A DNA stretch of 64,000 bases from Bacteroidales bacterium (GCA_023231065.1 JALNWE010000005.1:1-64000), one strand, 5' to 3'. Counted from the first letter of the stretch, positions 1 through 9,643 are shown. Notes: generated by a model not told the origin, from the sequence alone. Numbers and translations are program-made.

Positions 1-35
1 TTCACTATTCACTATTCACTGTTCACTATTCACTG
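1..35. repeat. Heptanucleotide tandem repeat at window edge
   Basis: Five head-to-tail 7-base units, TTCACTA or TTCACTG, lie at the extreme left edge and probably continue outside the window. Read on the minus strand the unit is TAGTGAA/CAGTGAA, and the TGA stop of the sugar transferase is supplied by this repeat. It belongs to the same class of 7-base repeats seen at 651-718, 1939-1966, 21588-21636, 55034-55056 and 60065-60095. Confidence 0.8.
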
Positions 36-635
36 TTCCCTTCTCCCGTATCCTGCCAACCTATGTAACGTTTTTCCAAGGATCAGAAAATAATTTTTTA
101 TTGTCGGATGATCAATGAATTGCATATTCAGGTAGATCTTCGCCTTCATGATTTCCCCGATGTAGGTTTTTTCGGGATCGGTTGCATGGCCAAGAATTTC
201 ATTTTCATTGAAGTAAATAACAGAGGCATAATCCGTAATGCCCGGTCTGACAGCAAGGATTTTTTTTTGTTCCATGGTATAAAGATCAACATATTTGCGG
301 ATCTCGGGGCGGGGGCCAACCAGGCTCATATCTCCTTTTAGGACATTGATCAGCTGAGGCAATTCATCAAGCTTAAACTTCCGTAGAAAACGCCCAATCC
401 TGGTGATTCTGGGATCATGCATGCCGATGGTCAATCCTCCTTTCTGATCAGCGCCGGTGGCCATGGAGCGGAACTTGATCAGTCTGAAGTCCTTATTCCC
501 CTTCCCCACCCGTGACTGCAGATAGAAAATGCCACCCCGGGAGCTGATTGGAATAATGATGCTGATAACGATGAATAAAGGGATGAGAATGATAAATCCA
601 ATCAATGAAAAGAAAAGATCAAAGAAACGAATCAT
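30..635 (-). CDS. Undecaprenyl-phosphate sugar-1-phosphate transferase (bacterial sugar transferase family)
   Basis: A 201-residue initiating glycosyltransferase of the WcaJ/PglC catalytic-core type, which moves a sugar-1-phosphate from a UDP-sugar to undecaprenyl phosphate at the inner membrane. One hydrophobic helix at about residues 8-28 is followed by the family motifs KFRSM, LRKFKLDELPQL and SLVGPRPE, then PGITDYASV. It is the short single-helix form, without the extra N-terminal membrane segments of long WcaJ proteins. I start it at the ATG at 635; an in-frame TTG at 665 exists, but those first ten codons are made by a heptanucleotide repeat. It follows a sugar aminotransferase in the same direction, as in PglC/PglE-type pathways, so it is likely the edge of a surface-glycan cluster extending leftwards out of the window. 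Confidence 0.9.
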   Translation of the reverse strand: MIRFFDLFFSLIGFIILIPLFIVISIIIPISSRGGIFYLQSRVGKGNKDFRLIKFRSMATGADQKGGLTIGMHDPRITRIGRFLRKFKLDELPQLINVLKGDMSLVGPRPEIRKYVDLYTMEQKKILAVRPGITDYASVIYFNENEILGHATDPEKTYIGEIMKAKIYLNMQFIDHPTIKNYFLILGKTLHRLAGYGRREQ

Positions 636-650
636 GGAAAACAAAAAATT

Positions 651-718
651 ATTGACTATTGACAAATGACTATTGACAAATGACTATTGACAATTTAATC
701 TCCCATCTCCCATCTTTT
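651..718. repeat. Heptanucleotide repeats between aminotransferase stop and sugar transferase start
   Basis: Six units of ATTGACT/ATTGACA/AATGACT run from 651 to 692, then two ATCTCCC units at 698-711 and a degenerate ATCTTTT. The second block ends in the TAA stop codon of the minus-strand aminotransferase. The whole spacer between the two genes is therefore repeat-derived. Confidence 0.8.
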
Positions 719-1934
719 ATTTATCCCCCCGCACTGTTTCCACGGCTTCAACAACAGCTTTTATAACGGTATCAACCATTTCATCTGTCAGGTCATAATA
801 AACCGGAAGGCTGATTTCATGGGAATAGTTATCATAAGCTACCGGATAATCCTGTATCCTGTATCCTGCCTCACGGTAATAAGTCATCATAGGTAATGGA
901 ACGAAATGTACATTAACTGCCACTTCTTTTTTGAAAATTTCCTGAATGATCCGGTCTCGTTGTGCTTCGTTTATCCTTTTAATGCGTAAAAGGTAAACAT
1001 GGAAGGAGGATTTTCTTTCAAGGGTCTCATACAGCGGGACCTGGGCCCATGAATACCCTGAGAAAGCGGTGGTATAACGGTCAAAGATGTGTTTTCTCCG
1101 CACCAGCATGTCCTTGTTATACCGCACCAGTTCAACGATCCCCATGGATGCCTGGATGTCGGTCATATTATATTTATAGCCCGGTTCGATGATATCATAT
1201 CGCCAGCCACCAATTTGAGTTTTGGCAAGTGCGTCCTTGGTTTGCCCATGTAATGATTTAGCGTTCAGTTCACGGTACAGGAGATCATGGTCAAAAGGAG
1301 GGGGCAGGTTCATGCAAACAGCCCCTCCTTCAGCTGTCGTCAGGTTTTTCACAGCGTGAAAAGAATAGACGGTGATATCAGTCAGCGCTCCTGTCATCCT
1401 GTTTTTATATTTTCCACCAATGGAATGGGCAGCATCGGAAAGGATCAGGATACGGTTCAGGGTCATTTGTGCTTTGGTTGCCGGAGTAAATAGCCGTTGA
1501 AATTCAGGTTTCCTTACAAGGGCATTGATGGCATCATAATCACAGGGCCAGCCGGCAATATCAACAGGTATAATTACTTTTGTGCGGGGCGTGATAGCCT
1601 TTTGGATAGCTTCGACGGAAATATTAAAATCTTCATCCGAATCGACAAACACAACCTTCGCGCCACAATGAACAACAACATTCGCTGTGGCAGCATAAGT
1701 ATAAGCGGGGACGATAACTTCGTCACCCGGGCCAATACCGAACCAGTGAAGCATAAGTTCGAGGCCTGCTGAACCGGAGCTGACACACAATGTAACAGAC
1801 TGACCTGCATAAGCCGTAAGCATCTTTTCAAACTTTTTTGTTTTCGGACCGGTTGTGATCCACCCCGACCATAATGTGTCGACGACTTCATCGACAATCT
1901 TTTGGTCCATCCGGGGGGGGCTGAAGGGTATCAT
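717..1934 (-). CDS. DegT/DnrJ/EryC1/StrS-family PLP sugar aminotransferase
   Basis: A 405-residue fold-type I PLP enzyme that aminates a nucleotide-linked keto sugar. Visible family marks are SGSAGLEL (residues 53-60) and PAYTYAATA for cofactor phosphate and ring binding, SDAAHSIGG (about 166-174) and SFHAVKN with the Schiff-base lysine at K196, followed by TTAEGGAV. The full length and both ends are intact. It lies directly upstream of the sugar transferase, which suggests an amino sugar (for example of the bacillosamine or perosamine type) is made and then loaded on a lipid carrier. The exact sugar cannot be told from sequence. The start ATG is followed upstream by a heptanucleotide repeat. 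Confidence 0.92.
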   Translation of the reverse strand: MIPFSPPRMDQKIVDEVVDTLWSGWITTGPKTKKFEKMLTAYAGQSVTLCVSSGSAGLELMLHWFGIGPGDEVIVPAYTYAATANVVVHCGAKVVFVDSDEDFNISVEAIQKAITPRTKVIIPVDIAGWPCDYDAINALVRKPEFQRLFTPATKAQMTLNRILILSDAAHSIGGKYKNRMTGALTDITVYSFHAVKNLTTAEGGAVCMNLPPPFDHDLLYRELNAKSLHGQTKDALAKTQIGGWRYDIIEPGYKYNMTDIQASMGIVELVRYNKDMLVRRKHIFDRYTTAFSGYSWAQVPLYETLERKSSFHVYLLRIKRINEAQRDRIIQEIFKKEVAVNVHFVPLPMMTYYREAGYRIQDYPVAYDNYSHEISLPVYYDLTDEMVDTVIKAVVEAVETVRGDK

Positions 1935-1938
1935 AATT

Positions 1939-1966
1939 ATTGACTATTGACAATTGACCAATGAGC
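1939..1966. repeat. Short heptanucleotide repeat between purC and aminotransferase
   Basis: Units ATTGACT, ATTGACA, ATTGACC and a degenerate AATGAGC occupy nearly all of the spacer between the purC stop (1973) and the aminotransferase start (1934). The unit is the same as at 651-692 and 21588-21636. Confidence 0.75.
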
Positions 1967-1972
1967 TGCATC

Positions 1973-2920
1973 TTATGTATTGAGAAACCGCAGAATGTTG
2001 CTTTCAATTCTTTGTAGTATGTCAGCATTATCCCCTTTAATGAATTTTTCGCCGGTAATTCCTTCGAAAAGTTCAATATAACGTTCGGAAATTTCATGGA
2101 TCCAGGAATCGCTCATTTCCGGGACGCGTTGGCCCTCTTTGCCCATAAAGCCGTGAGCCATGAGCCATTCACGTACGAACTCCTTGGAAAGTTGCTTTTG
2201 TTGTTCTCCTTTGGCAAGGTGTTCTTCGTAACCTTCCAGATAAAAATAACGGGATGAATCTGGTGTATGGATTTCATCACACAGGTAAATCTTTCCATCG
2301 GGCCCTTTTCCGAATTCATATTTGGTATCAACCAGGATCAGCCCTCTTTTAGCAGCTATTTCAGTGCCTCGTTTAAATAATGCCAGGGCATATTTTTTGA
2401 TCAGCTCATACTCTTCTTTCGGGATCAATCCACAGGAAACGATCTCTTCTCCAGTGATGTCTTCATCGTGTCCTTCTTTGGCTTTGGTTGTAGGTGTAAT
2501 GATGGGTTCGGAAAACTTCTGATGTTCTTTCATTCCGTCGGGAACAGACGCTCCGCAAATCGTACGGGCCCCTTTCTGATAAGTACGCCATGAGCTCCCC
2601 GTGAGATAACCCCTGATGATTATTTCGACAGGATAGATCTGACAGAAGCGACCAATGGTAACATTGGGGTCGGGTGTTGCGATCTTCCAATTGGGGCATA
2701 TATCTTCGGTGGCATCAAGAAATCTTGCGGCAATCTGGTTGAGGACCTGTCCCTTGTAAGGTATGCCTTTCGGTAAAACAACGTCAAAAGCAGAAATGCG
2801 ATCACTGGCGACCATCACCAAAAACTGATCATGAATGTTATAGACATCCCGGACCTTCCCTTTATAAAAGCTTTTCTGGCCAGGGAAGGAGAAGCTTGTT
2901 TGTTTCAGGACATTTTCCAT
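1973..2920 (-). CDS. purC: SAICAR synthase (phosphoribosylaminoimidazole-succinocarboxamide synthase)
   Basis: A 315-residue enzyme that joins CAIR and aspartate using ATP in purine synthesis. Recognisable motifs are GKVRDVY near the N-terminus, SDRISAFDVVLP, PVEIIIRGYLTGSSW, GHDEDIT and LVDTKYEFG, all typical of the long PurC form. The reading frame is open to 2992, but I start at the ATG at 2920: it gives the usual family N-terminus, and a TATATTTG element (2940-2947, minus strand) would put the transcript start about 13 bases upstream, inside the longer frame. It is alone, not in a pur operon. A terminator-like hairpin of the upstream gene lies at 3041-3072. Confidence 0.95.
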   Translation of the reverse strand: MENVLKQTSFSFPGQKSFYKGKVRDVYNIHDQFLVMVASDRISAFDVVLPKGIPYKGQVLNQIAARFLDATEDICPNWKIATPDPNVTIGRFCQIYPVEIIIRGYLTGSSWRTYQKGARTICGASVPDGMKEHQKFSEPIITPTTKAKEGHDEDITGEEIVSCGLIPKEEYELIKKYALALFKRGTEIAAKRGLILVDTKYEFGKGPDGKIYLCDEIHTPDSSRYFYLEGYEEHLAKGEQQKQLSKEFVREWLMAHGFMGKEGQRVPEMSDSWIHEISERYIELFEGITGEKFIKGDNADILQRIESNILRFLNT

Positions 2921-2939
2921 ATAAATGAAATTATGAATG

Positions 2940-2947
2940 CAAATATA
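2940..2947 (-). promoter_or_regulatory. Bacteroidota -7 element of purC
   Basis: TATATTTG on the minus strand matches TAnnTTTG and sits 20 bases before the purC ATG at 2920. It decides the purC start. No clear -33 TTG was found at the right spacing. Confidence 0.5.
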
Positions 2948-3040
2948 GCCGAAATAATTATCGGATAAATTTCCATCCATGACTCTCCTCACCCGGATTA
3001 GATAAATCCCCTGATTTACCCGATCCGAAAGAGAATGAAA

Positions 3041-3072
3041 GAGCCGGTCCTCCGTTATCCGGGAACCGGCTC
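3041..3072 (-). terminator. Rho-independent-type terminator after the giant secreted protein
   Basis: GAGCCGGT and ACCGGCTC form a perfect 8-bp stem with possible inner pairing. On the minus strand it is followed by the T-rich run TTTCATTCTCTTTCGG. It begins about 30 bases after the stop of the minus-strand gene at 3104. Confidence 0.6.
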
Positions 3073-3103
3073 ATGGTTGTTACAAATGGTTGAAATAGAT
3101 TAA

Positions 3104-6100
3104 TTAGTTGGTTTTAACCAGTTTATATGTTTCGAGATCGCCCCCTGAAACCAGTTTTAAGATGTAAATTCCGGGATTCATCCCCGACAGGTCCAGGGTC
3201 TGTTGATTCCCATTGAAAGAATCGGTAAAGAACAACCGTTCCCCTTGAAGGTTAAAAAGTTCAAGATGTATTTTTTCGTCAGGCAAACCTTCTTTCAGGG
3301 TTATGGTGAATTTGCCGGTTGATGGGTTAGGATAAACATTAAAGCGATTATTTGTGGCAATTACAGGCTGTTCTTTAGTTCCGGTCGGGGCAGAGACCAT
3401 GGAGTATCCCAGGCTCCCGCAATAGTCGTTGGTGATTGTAATATAACCGTGCATATATCCTCCGGGTTCAACTCGTGTGCCATATTGGAATAAAATCCTG
3501 ACACCCGCGATCACCGTAGCGCTACCACCGCTCTCGACAAGAAATGTGCTACCAGGGCCGGCGACAGTCACGGTATTGCTTGCATCATAACAATTTGACG
3601 TGTTTGATGGAACCACACCGGTGACAGTATTGGTGGCGGGTATCCAGTTGATCAGATTATATATATCAGCGTCATAATCTTCACCGGAAAATCCTCCGGA
3701 ATAATTCACGAAGTTAACCTGACCGGAATTGACGGTTTTGGCAACATTACTGGCTCCGCTCCATGTATTTGTCGGAAAGATCGCATCGAATACAGTCAGT
3801 GTCTGGTTGTTGTTGATTGTCAACAAAGCGCCGTTGGCTGCGCCATCCTGGAAAGTACATCCATTAAAGGAGTGAGATGCATCGACTATGGCGCCCGGCT
3901 GTACATTCACACCATTGGTGGTCATGTTTTTAAATAGGCAGTAATCGGACGAAATGGTCCCGCCCGAATTTACATTGAAATTAAACCAAGCGGTCGGGGT
4001 ATTTGCCCGGATGGTTACCGGGTCCCCATCTGTGCCGTTGGCTTGTAAGATGCCACCGTTATTGACACTTAGGGTTTTATTGTTTGACATGATGAAAAGC
4101 GAAGCAGGAGGGAGCATCAACAGGGCTGAATTATTAATAGTTGAATTACCGAATACGGAAAGCTGATAACTATTAAGGTTGTAAATACCTTGCTGGACAG
4201 TAAAGTTTCCGCTAAACTGACAACTCGTATTACCAATCTGGGTCACTGAAATTCCGGGTGATTTGTTGATGAGGAGATTACGGAAATACCCAGAACTGCC
4301 TGAATAAGTGAGTATTGAAGATTGTGAACCAAGAAATTGGAACGTGTTCTCGGTAAACGTCGTATTTAAGCACCCGGTAGCGGCAACAGTAAAATTCCTA
4401 TATACCGAATGAGTAAGCCCCGACAGGTTATCTTTCCAGGTTCCGTTGTTGATCAGTATATTCCCGTTGCATTGGATGTTGTCATTCGGGCTCAGGTTGC
4501 CGGTAGCCTTATCCACAATAAGGGAATAAAAATTCTCCTGGGCCGCAGCAGTTGAAAGGTATTGATCAGCGGTTCCGTTAAATGTCACAACTGAATAATC
4601 TCCCGGATTAAAACCATGATAAACATCATATGATGTATTAGCATTATTCCAGTCTTTTCCGATAAAGATCTGCGGGCCATACCCGTCACCGGCGTTCAGA
4701 CCGGCATCCAAATCGAGGTTCAGATTACCCGTCAGGTAAAGGTTGGCGGGATTCCTGAATTTGAAACATCCGTCGGCAATATGGAGGTCGTTTGTCACAT
4801 GGATATCCTGCATTACTTCAAGTGCATCATAACTTGAATAGGTTTTATTGAGCGCGAGGTTATAAAAGGTTTCGGGTGAGAGAATATCCGAAGCCCCGGC
4901 GCCATAGAATGTGACCGTGCTGGTCCCTTCAACAAATCCGGCAGGCCCTACGAGGTTGTCCCAATTCCTTCCTACATAAAGTATAAATGAATTCCCATAA
5001 AGAATTCCGTTTTGTATGGTAAGGTCATGGGTGACGGTAAAGTCAGACGAAAGGGAGCCAGAGTTTGATTTTCCACCTTTACCAATAGTTTGATCAATTC
5101 TGTCGGTTGATTTTAGTGATAAAGGTTTTTCTGGTACTTCATCTTTGGCGGTTTTATTTATGATGACATTGAACAAAGTACAACCGTTTGATTGGGATAA
5201 AGTAACATCCGATGGCCCATAGAATTCAAAAGTCCCCGCCGTTGGGGTAAAATCCCCTATTTCACCGTTGAAACCATAAGCAGCGCGAATGGTCCCACCC
5301 GAAATCATTTCGGTCAGAATATGTCCCCCGTTGTAAAGGTGAATTCCACAAGTATGAAAGTCAAGAATGCCTGCGGTCATCTCAATTAATGCATCATTTT
5401 GGTAAGTCCAGTCGCTTAGATTACCATAAACATTCATGGTACCTCCATATAGGTGTATTTCTCCGTTCAGGTCGACCCATTGAATGTCGCCTGAATTTGT
5501 AAGGTTAATAGTTCCGCCTTCATTGTTGTAAAAGGCCCCGTAGATTCCGTTGTCCAGAAGGTCATTGGCGGTAAATGAACCGGAGAGGACATCCACTGCG
5601 CCGGCAGTCCAATCATAGGCATTGCAGGTCACATCCGTTCCGTCCATCCTGAAAGCGCCGCCCGATGCCTTATTGACTTCAAGGATATTAAAAGTTTCAC
5701 TGGAGCAGTATTGATGATAGTTTCCACCATTGAAAATCACTTTCCCGGTTCCTTCAACAAATCCGGAAGGTCCTACTAAATTATTCCAATCACCTCCAAC
5801 AGAAACAGTATTATTCAACGGATTAAAAATTCCACTCTCAATGACAAGATTACCATTCACTGTCAGCGTGGTTGAAAAGGTGTTATCAATACTTGTTGCT
5901 CCGGAAGAACTGATCGTTAAATTGTTTATATAATCGCCCGTATTGGGTTTAATAAATTGAGATGATCCATCAAGCACCAGGGTCCCGTAATCAAATTTAA
6001 AATGATTGTTGTTATAGAAAAATCCACGAAGGATTAATGAATGGTTGGAATATCCACCAAAAGAGGCATTGGGTTGGATTCCAAGATAACCGTTGATAGT

Positions 6101-8359
6101 AAGATCATAATTTGACAAAGCGCTCAACCCTAACTCAAATCCGATAGATTTATAGGATCCAACGTTGTTAAAGGCACAATCAGGTGAATAGGTACGGATG
6201 TAAGAATTTTTACTCCCGGCAAAATCCACATATCCATTTTCCATCTGAATATTGGCCCCGCTCCTGAACTCCCAGTTGCCATAGATCCAAATAACAACGC
6301 TTGCTGATATTGTTGCTGCCGATCCGCTTTCCCATAAGATATCTTCATACACGGCCAACACTCCTGAAGCATTGTCCATGATCAGGTCCCCAAAAATATC
6401 CATATTCCCGCTGACAGTCAGTTGTCCTGCTCCGATTTTCAGTTGGGCGCTATTGCCTAATGTAAGGTTATTGCAGTCGGCAGCGCCTGATGAGATAATC
6501 GGATAATTGACGTAGCCTGTATTGATGGTCACATTAGTAGTGGAATTCGGGACAAATCCGCTGCTCCAGTTTGCCGGATCATACCAATCATGGCTCACCG
6601 AACCGGTCCATGTGATGGGCAAAGTAGAAAGGTTAAGATAAAAAGTATGGGAACCGGCTAAGATGTCTTCATCATCCAGCAGGATATAATAGGTCGTTCC
6701 TGCTGTCATGGATATGGAACCATACGTTCCGGGGCTATAAACATTATCAATACAGATCCACCCGGTGGAAGAACAAGCAGATGATGTCCACAGATAATCA
6801 ACCCAACTGCTTGAAGAGGTAACAACCACATTATAAATACCGGTTGAAGCGGGAGTGAAGCTATATATTTTTTCCCTTCCCGGACATGGATATCCACAGG
6901 GGGTGTTGGAATAGGTGAACCAGGCCCCATGACCACCTCCGTCATAAGTTTGCGAATTACCAGCCCCGGTCCCTCCGATGGAAGAGATATTTGAACAGGG
7001 GTTCAGAAATACGTAAAAGGTGTGGGCGCCTTCATCACTATCCTCATCGTCCAGCAACAGGTAATAAGTAGTCCCTGCAGTCCAATACATGGAGCCATAA
7101 ACTCCTGGCGCATGAATATCATCGATACAATTCCAACCTGAGGAGGAACAGGATGAGGCCTTCCACAGATAGTCAACGTAACCAGTTGCGGTGGTAACTC
7201 CAATGCTGTATGTCCCGGTGACAGGAGCAACAAAACTGTAAATCTGTTCAATTCCGGGGGTTGTGAAGTTGCAGGGATTATTGGTCGTGGTGAACCATAC
7301 ACCCTGACCCCCTCCCCAGTATGTCGATGCATTTGCTGAGCCGCCATCCCCCAAGGAAAGGATGTTGCTGCATGGGTTTGGGGTAACAGCCTGGAGCTGG
7401 ATGGTAGTGACCCCCCAATGCTGCATTCCGCTATAAGATCCTCCCCAGGTCATGGTGTGGCTGAGATAGTCCCAGGTGTCATGAAGATATACGAGACTGC
7501 CCGTGTTGTCGTATCCATATCCCAGCATGGTATGGCCTTCAACCTGGATCAAAACCGGCCTCCCCGCGTCAATTTCAGCTTTATACTGCGCAAAGGTGAA
7601 TCCCTGTGTGGCCCCACCAAAACCATAGATCTGCTGGGTGCAGTTGGACAGGACAGTGTAGCCCCGGGATTCATAGAACTCCCGCAGCCCTTTGCACCCA
7701 TCTTTATGCCCGGCCGGCGCTGAGTAATTGCAGCATACCGCACCATTTTCATAATAATAAAAGGTGGTATTTCCATCAGAATTGCCGAGGGCGGATTGGT
7801 TGGTCCCCATGTAATCTCCGGTACATTCACCCCAGGTATGCTGCGTCCATCCGTTGGTAATGTATGGATCTGGCGAGCCATTTCCATATTTGATCCAGTA
7901 ATCATCAACATGTCCCCGGATAGTGCGACCATCTATCGTATTGCGGGTAGCGCTCAGTGGGCATTGTTTCCTGGTTTCTCCGCTGATGACGACGGAGCCC
8001 CAGGTACTATTGTCCATGGGCATCAGCCCACCATGCGTTGGTCCTGCATACATGTTATAATAGCCGGTCCGGTCGTAATAACCAGCCTGCATGGCCGCGG
8101 AGGTAGCAGAACATCCGAAAGACCAGTCAAAAGCGGGAACATTATTAAGCAAAACAGCCGCTTTGGTTGGAATGGCTTCAGGCATCCTGAAATCATCGGG
8201 TGGTTTTCCCGGAACATTTATTTCAATCACCACCCTGCCGGTTGAATCAATGAACCTGTCAGTAATGTATTTTGGGTCTATGCCCCTGTCTTGAGCCATT
8301 ATATTACCTGATACAGTCCATAGCGCCATCACTAGGAAGAAAAAAGTAACTTTTTTCAT
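3104..8359 (-). CDS. Giant secreted C39-like peptidase with beta-rich repeats and T9SS sorting tail
   Basis: A 1751-residue secreted protein. Residues 1-22 are a signal peptide. Residues 70-305 look like a papain-like C39-type peptidase: GCSATSAAM with C83, VEGHTMLGYG with H276 and LHDTWD with D294 form a plausible triad, with many extra cysteines. Two tandem domains of about 125 residues (331-455 and 456-580), each starting NPCSN and ending near LLDDED, resemble pre-peptidase C-terminal (PPC) beta domains. From about 580 to 1650 are repetitive beta-helix-like segments with GNW/GRNWDNLVGP motifs. The end (about 1672-1751) is a type A T9SS sorting domain: NVYPNPSTGKF, GIYILKL and a lysine-rich tail. 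It is therefore expected to cross the outer membrane through type IX secretion and be anchored or released. Substrate unknown; the catalytic assignment is inference. Confidence 0.8.
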   Translation of the reverse strand: MKKVTFFFLVMALWTVSGNIMAQDRGIDPKYITDRFIDSTGRVVIEINVPGKPPDDFRMPEAIPTKAAVLLNNVPAFDWSFGCSATSAAMQAGYYDRTGYYNMYAGPTHGGLMPMDNSTWGSVVISGETRKQCPLSATRNTIDGRTIRGHVDDYWIKYGNGSPDPYITNGWTQHTWGECTGDYMGTNQSALGNSDGNTTFYYYENGAVCCNYSAPAGHKDGCKGLREFYESRGYTVLSNCTQQIYGFGGATQGFTFAQYKAEIDAGRPVLIQVEGHTMLGYGYDNTGSLVYLHDTWDYLSHTMTWGGSYSGMQHWGVTTIQLQAVTPNPCSNILSLGDGGSANASTYWGGGQGVWFTTTNNPCNFTTPGIEQIYSFVAPVTGTYSIGVTTATGYVDYLWKASSCSSSGWNCIDDIHAPGVYGSMYWTAGTTYYLLLDDEDSDEGAHTFYVFLNPCSNISSIGGTGAGNSQTYDGGGHGAWFTYSNTPCGYPCPGREKIYSFTPASTGIYNVVVTSSSSWVDYLWTSSACSSTGWICIDNVYSPGTYGSISMTAGTTYYILLDDEDILAGSHTFYLNLSTLPITWTGSVSHDWYDPANWSSGFVPNSTTNVTINTGYVNYPIISSGAADCNNLTLGNSAQLKIGAGQLTVSGNMDIFGDLIMDNASGVLAVYEDILWESGSAATISASVVIWIYGNWEFRSGANIQMENGYVDFAGSKNSYIRTYSPDCAFNNVGSYKSIGFELGLSALSNYDLTINGYLGIQPNASFGGYSNHSLILRGFFYNNNHFKFDYGTLVLDGSSQFIKPNTGDYINNLTISSSGATSIDNTFSTTLTVNGNLVIESGIFNPLNNTVSVGGDWNNLVGPSGFVEGTGKVIFNGGNYHQYCSSETFNILEVNKASGGAFRMDGTDVTCNAYDWTAGAVDVLSGSFTANDLLDNGIYGAFYNNEGGTINLTNSGDIQWVDLNGEIHLYGGTMNVYGNLSDWTYQNDALIEMTAGILDFHTCGIHLYNGGHILTEMISGGTIRAAYGFNGEIGDFTPTAGTFEFYGPSDVTLSQSNGCTLFNVIINKTAKDEVPEKPLSLKSTDRIDQTIGKGGKSNSGSLSSDFTVTHDLTIQNGILYGNSFILYVGRNWDNLVGPAGFVEGTSTVTFYGAGASDILSPETFYNLALNKTYSSYDALEVMQDIHVTNDLHIADGCFKFRNPANLYLTGNLNLDLDAGLNAGDGYGPQIFIGKDWNNANTSYDVYHGFNPGDYSVVTFNGTADQYLSTAAAQENFYSLIVDKATGNLSPNDNIQCNGNILINNGTWKDNLSGLTHSVYRNFTVAATGCLNTTFTENTFQFLGSQSSILTYSGSSGYFRNLLINKSPGISVTQIGNTSCQFSGNFTVQQGIYNLNSYQLSVFGNSTINNSALLMLPPASLFIMSNNKTLSVNNGGILQANGTDGDPVTIRANTPTAWFNFNVNSGGTISSDYCLFKNMTTNGVNVQPGAIVDASHSFNGCTFQDGAANGALLTINNNQTLTVFDAIFPTNTWSGASNVAKTVNSGQVNFVNYSGGFSGEDYDADIYNLINWIPATNTVTGVVPSNTSNCYDASNTVTVAGPGSTFLVESGGSATVIAGVRILFQYGTRVEPGGYMHGYITITNDYCGSLGYSMVSAPTGTKEQPVIATNNRFNVYPNPSTGKFTITLKEGLPDEKIHLELFNLQGERLFFTDSFNGNQQTLDLSGMNPGIYILKLVSGGDLETYKLVKTN

Positions 8360-8588
8360 AATCCGTAGGTTTAAATGAATACTATAATTTTTCTGATGCT
8401 GTAATCGTCAGTATTATTACAATACAAACCAAGCTAATTATTGGCCCCAAATCATGTCAGGCTGATATTATAATTTACTGCACCATAACAATTAGAAAGG
8501 GACGATAGCGTAACAATAATACGAATAAAAAAGGCCCAAAGCAAGGTTTTTCCCTAGATTACATAAAAATGGTCAAACGATGGCATTG

Positions 8589-9533
8589 CTATTTTTCTTT
8601 CGCGTATGCATTGATAATCCTGCTCACCAGTTTATGACGGATGATGTCGGAATTATCAAGATAAATGAATTCGAGACCTGATATGTCTTTCAGGATGGTT
8701 TGTGCCTGGATCAGGCCGCTCATCTGGTTTTTGGGAAGGTCAACCTGGGTAATGTCGCCAGTGACAATGAATTTGGATAAAGAGCCCATCCGGGTCAGGA
8801 ACATTTTAAGCTGGGCCGGAGTGGTATTCTGGGCTTCGTCTAAAATGACAAAAGCGTTGTTCAGGGTTCTGCCACGCATAAAGGCAAGAGGGGCTATTTC
8901 AATAACGCGGTCTTCGAGATATTGTAATAATTTTTGCGTCGGAAGCATGTCCCCTAACGCATCATAGAGTGGTTGCAGGTAGGGATCAAGTTTTTCTTTC
9001 AGATCACCCGGCAGAAAACCCAGGTTTTCTCCGGCTTCAACGGCAGGACGCGTCAGGATGATCCGCTGTACCTCTTTGTTTTTAAGGGCGCGGACCGCCA
9101 ATGCAACAGCAGTATAGGTCTTTCCTGTCCCCGCAGGCCCGATGGCAAATACCAGATCATTTTTCAAGCTGCATTCCACCAGCTTTTGCTGATTGGTAGT
9201 CCGTGCCCGGATCAACATCCCATTCCTGCCATGGACCAGCACATCAGAAATGGATTCCGATTCCGTCCCCATCCCATTTTGACGGGTATCTAACAAATGG
9301 GTTATATCCATTTTGGTCAATCGTCCGAACTTTTCGAAATGAAGCAAAAGACAGGAAAACCGCGATTCAAAATCAAGCAAGTCGGCATCATCGCCAAATG
9401 CTTTGATATAGTTATCGCGGGAAACAATTTTTAGTTTTGGGAAAAAATCGCGGATCACTTCCAGGTTCTGGTCGTTGGCCCCGAAAATATCCAGCGGGTG
9501 GAAAGATTCGATGTGGATTGTTTTTTCATTCAT
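8589..9533 (-). CDS. phoH: PhoH family ATPase
   Basis: A 314-residue cytoplasmic PhoH/YbeZ-type protein. Walker A is GPAGTGKT (132-139), Walker B is FVILDEAQN, and the motifs RPAVEAGENLGFLPGD and VTGDITQVDLP are diagnostic. The N-terminal 110 residues hold the usual KH-like lead-in. YbeZ-type proteins act with the endoribonuclease YbeY in rRNA processing; ybeY is not in this window. It is transcribed divergently from the SAM hydrolase-like gene, and the two appear to share an inverted-repeat promoter at 9612-9634. The spacer 8360-8588 upstream of the giant gene holds no gene or clear promoter that I can see. Confidence 0.93.
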   Translation of the reverse strand: MNEKTIHIESFHPLDIFGANDQNLEVIRDFFPKLKIVSRDNYIKAFGDDADLLDFESRFSCLLLHFEKFGRLTKMDITHLLDTRQNGMGTESESISDVLVHGRNGMLIRARTTNQQKLVECSLKNDLVFAIGPAGTGKTYTAVALAVRALKNKEVQRIILTRPAVEAGENLGFLPGDLKEKLDPYLQPLYDALGDMLPTQKLLQYLEDRVIEIAPLAFMRGRTLNNAFVILDEAQNTTPAQLKMFLTRMGSLSKFIVTGDITQVDLPKNQMSGLIQAQTILKDISGLEFIYLDNSDIIRHKLVSRIINAYAKEK

Positions 9534-9611
9534 GATCGGTCTGTCTGATATACCCTGGAGCAGAACTGTAATTCGTTTTTACCTGCAATGTGTGTATAAT
9601 TGGATTATTAT

Positions 9612-9634
9612 GTACTTTTGAATAGCAAAAGTAC
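9612..9634. promoter_or_regulatory. Overlapping divergent -7 elements forming an inverted repeat
   Basis: GTACTTTTG (9612-9620) and CAAAAGTAC (9626-9634) are perfect inverted copies around a 5-base centre. Each arm contains TACTTTTG, the Bacteroidota -7 consensus TAnnTTTG, one for each strand. The plus copy is 23 bases before the start of the SAM hydrolase-like gene; the minus copy faces phoH about 90 bases away. Confidence 0.6.
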
Positions 9635-9643
9635 GAATAATTC

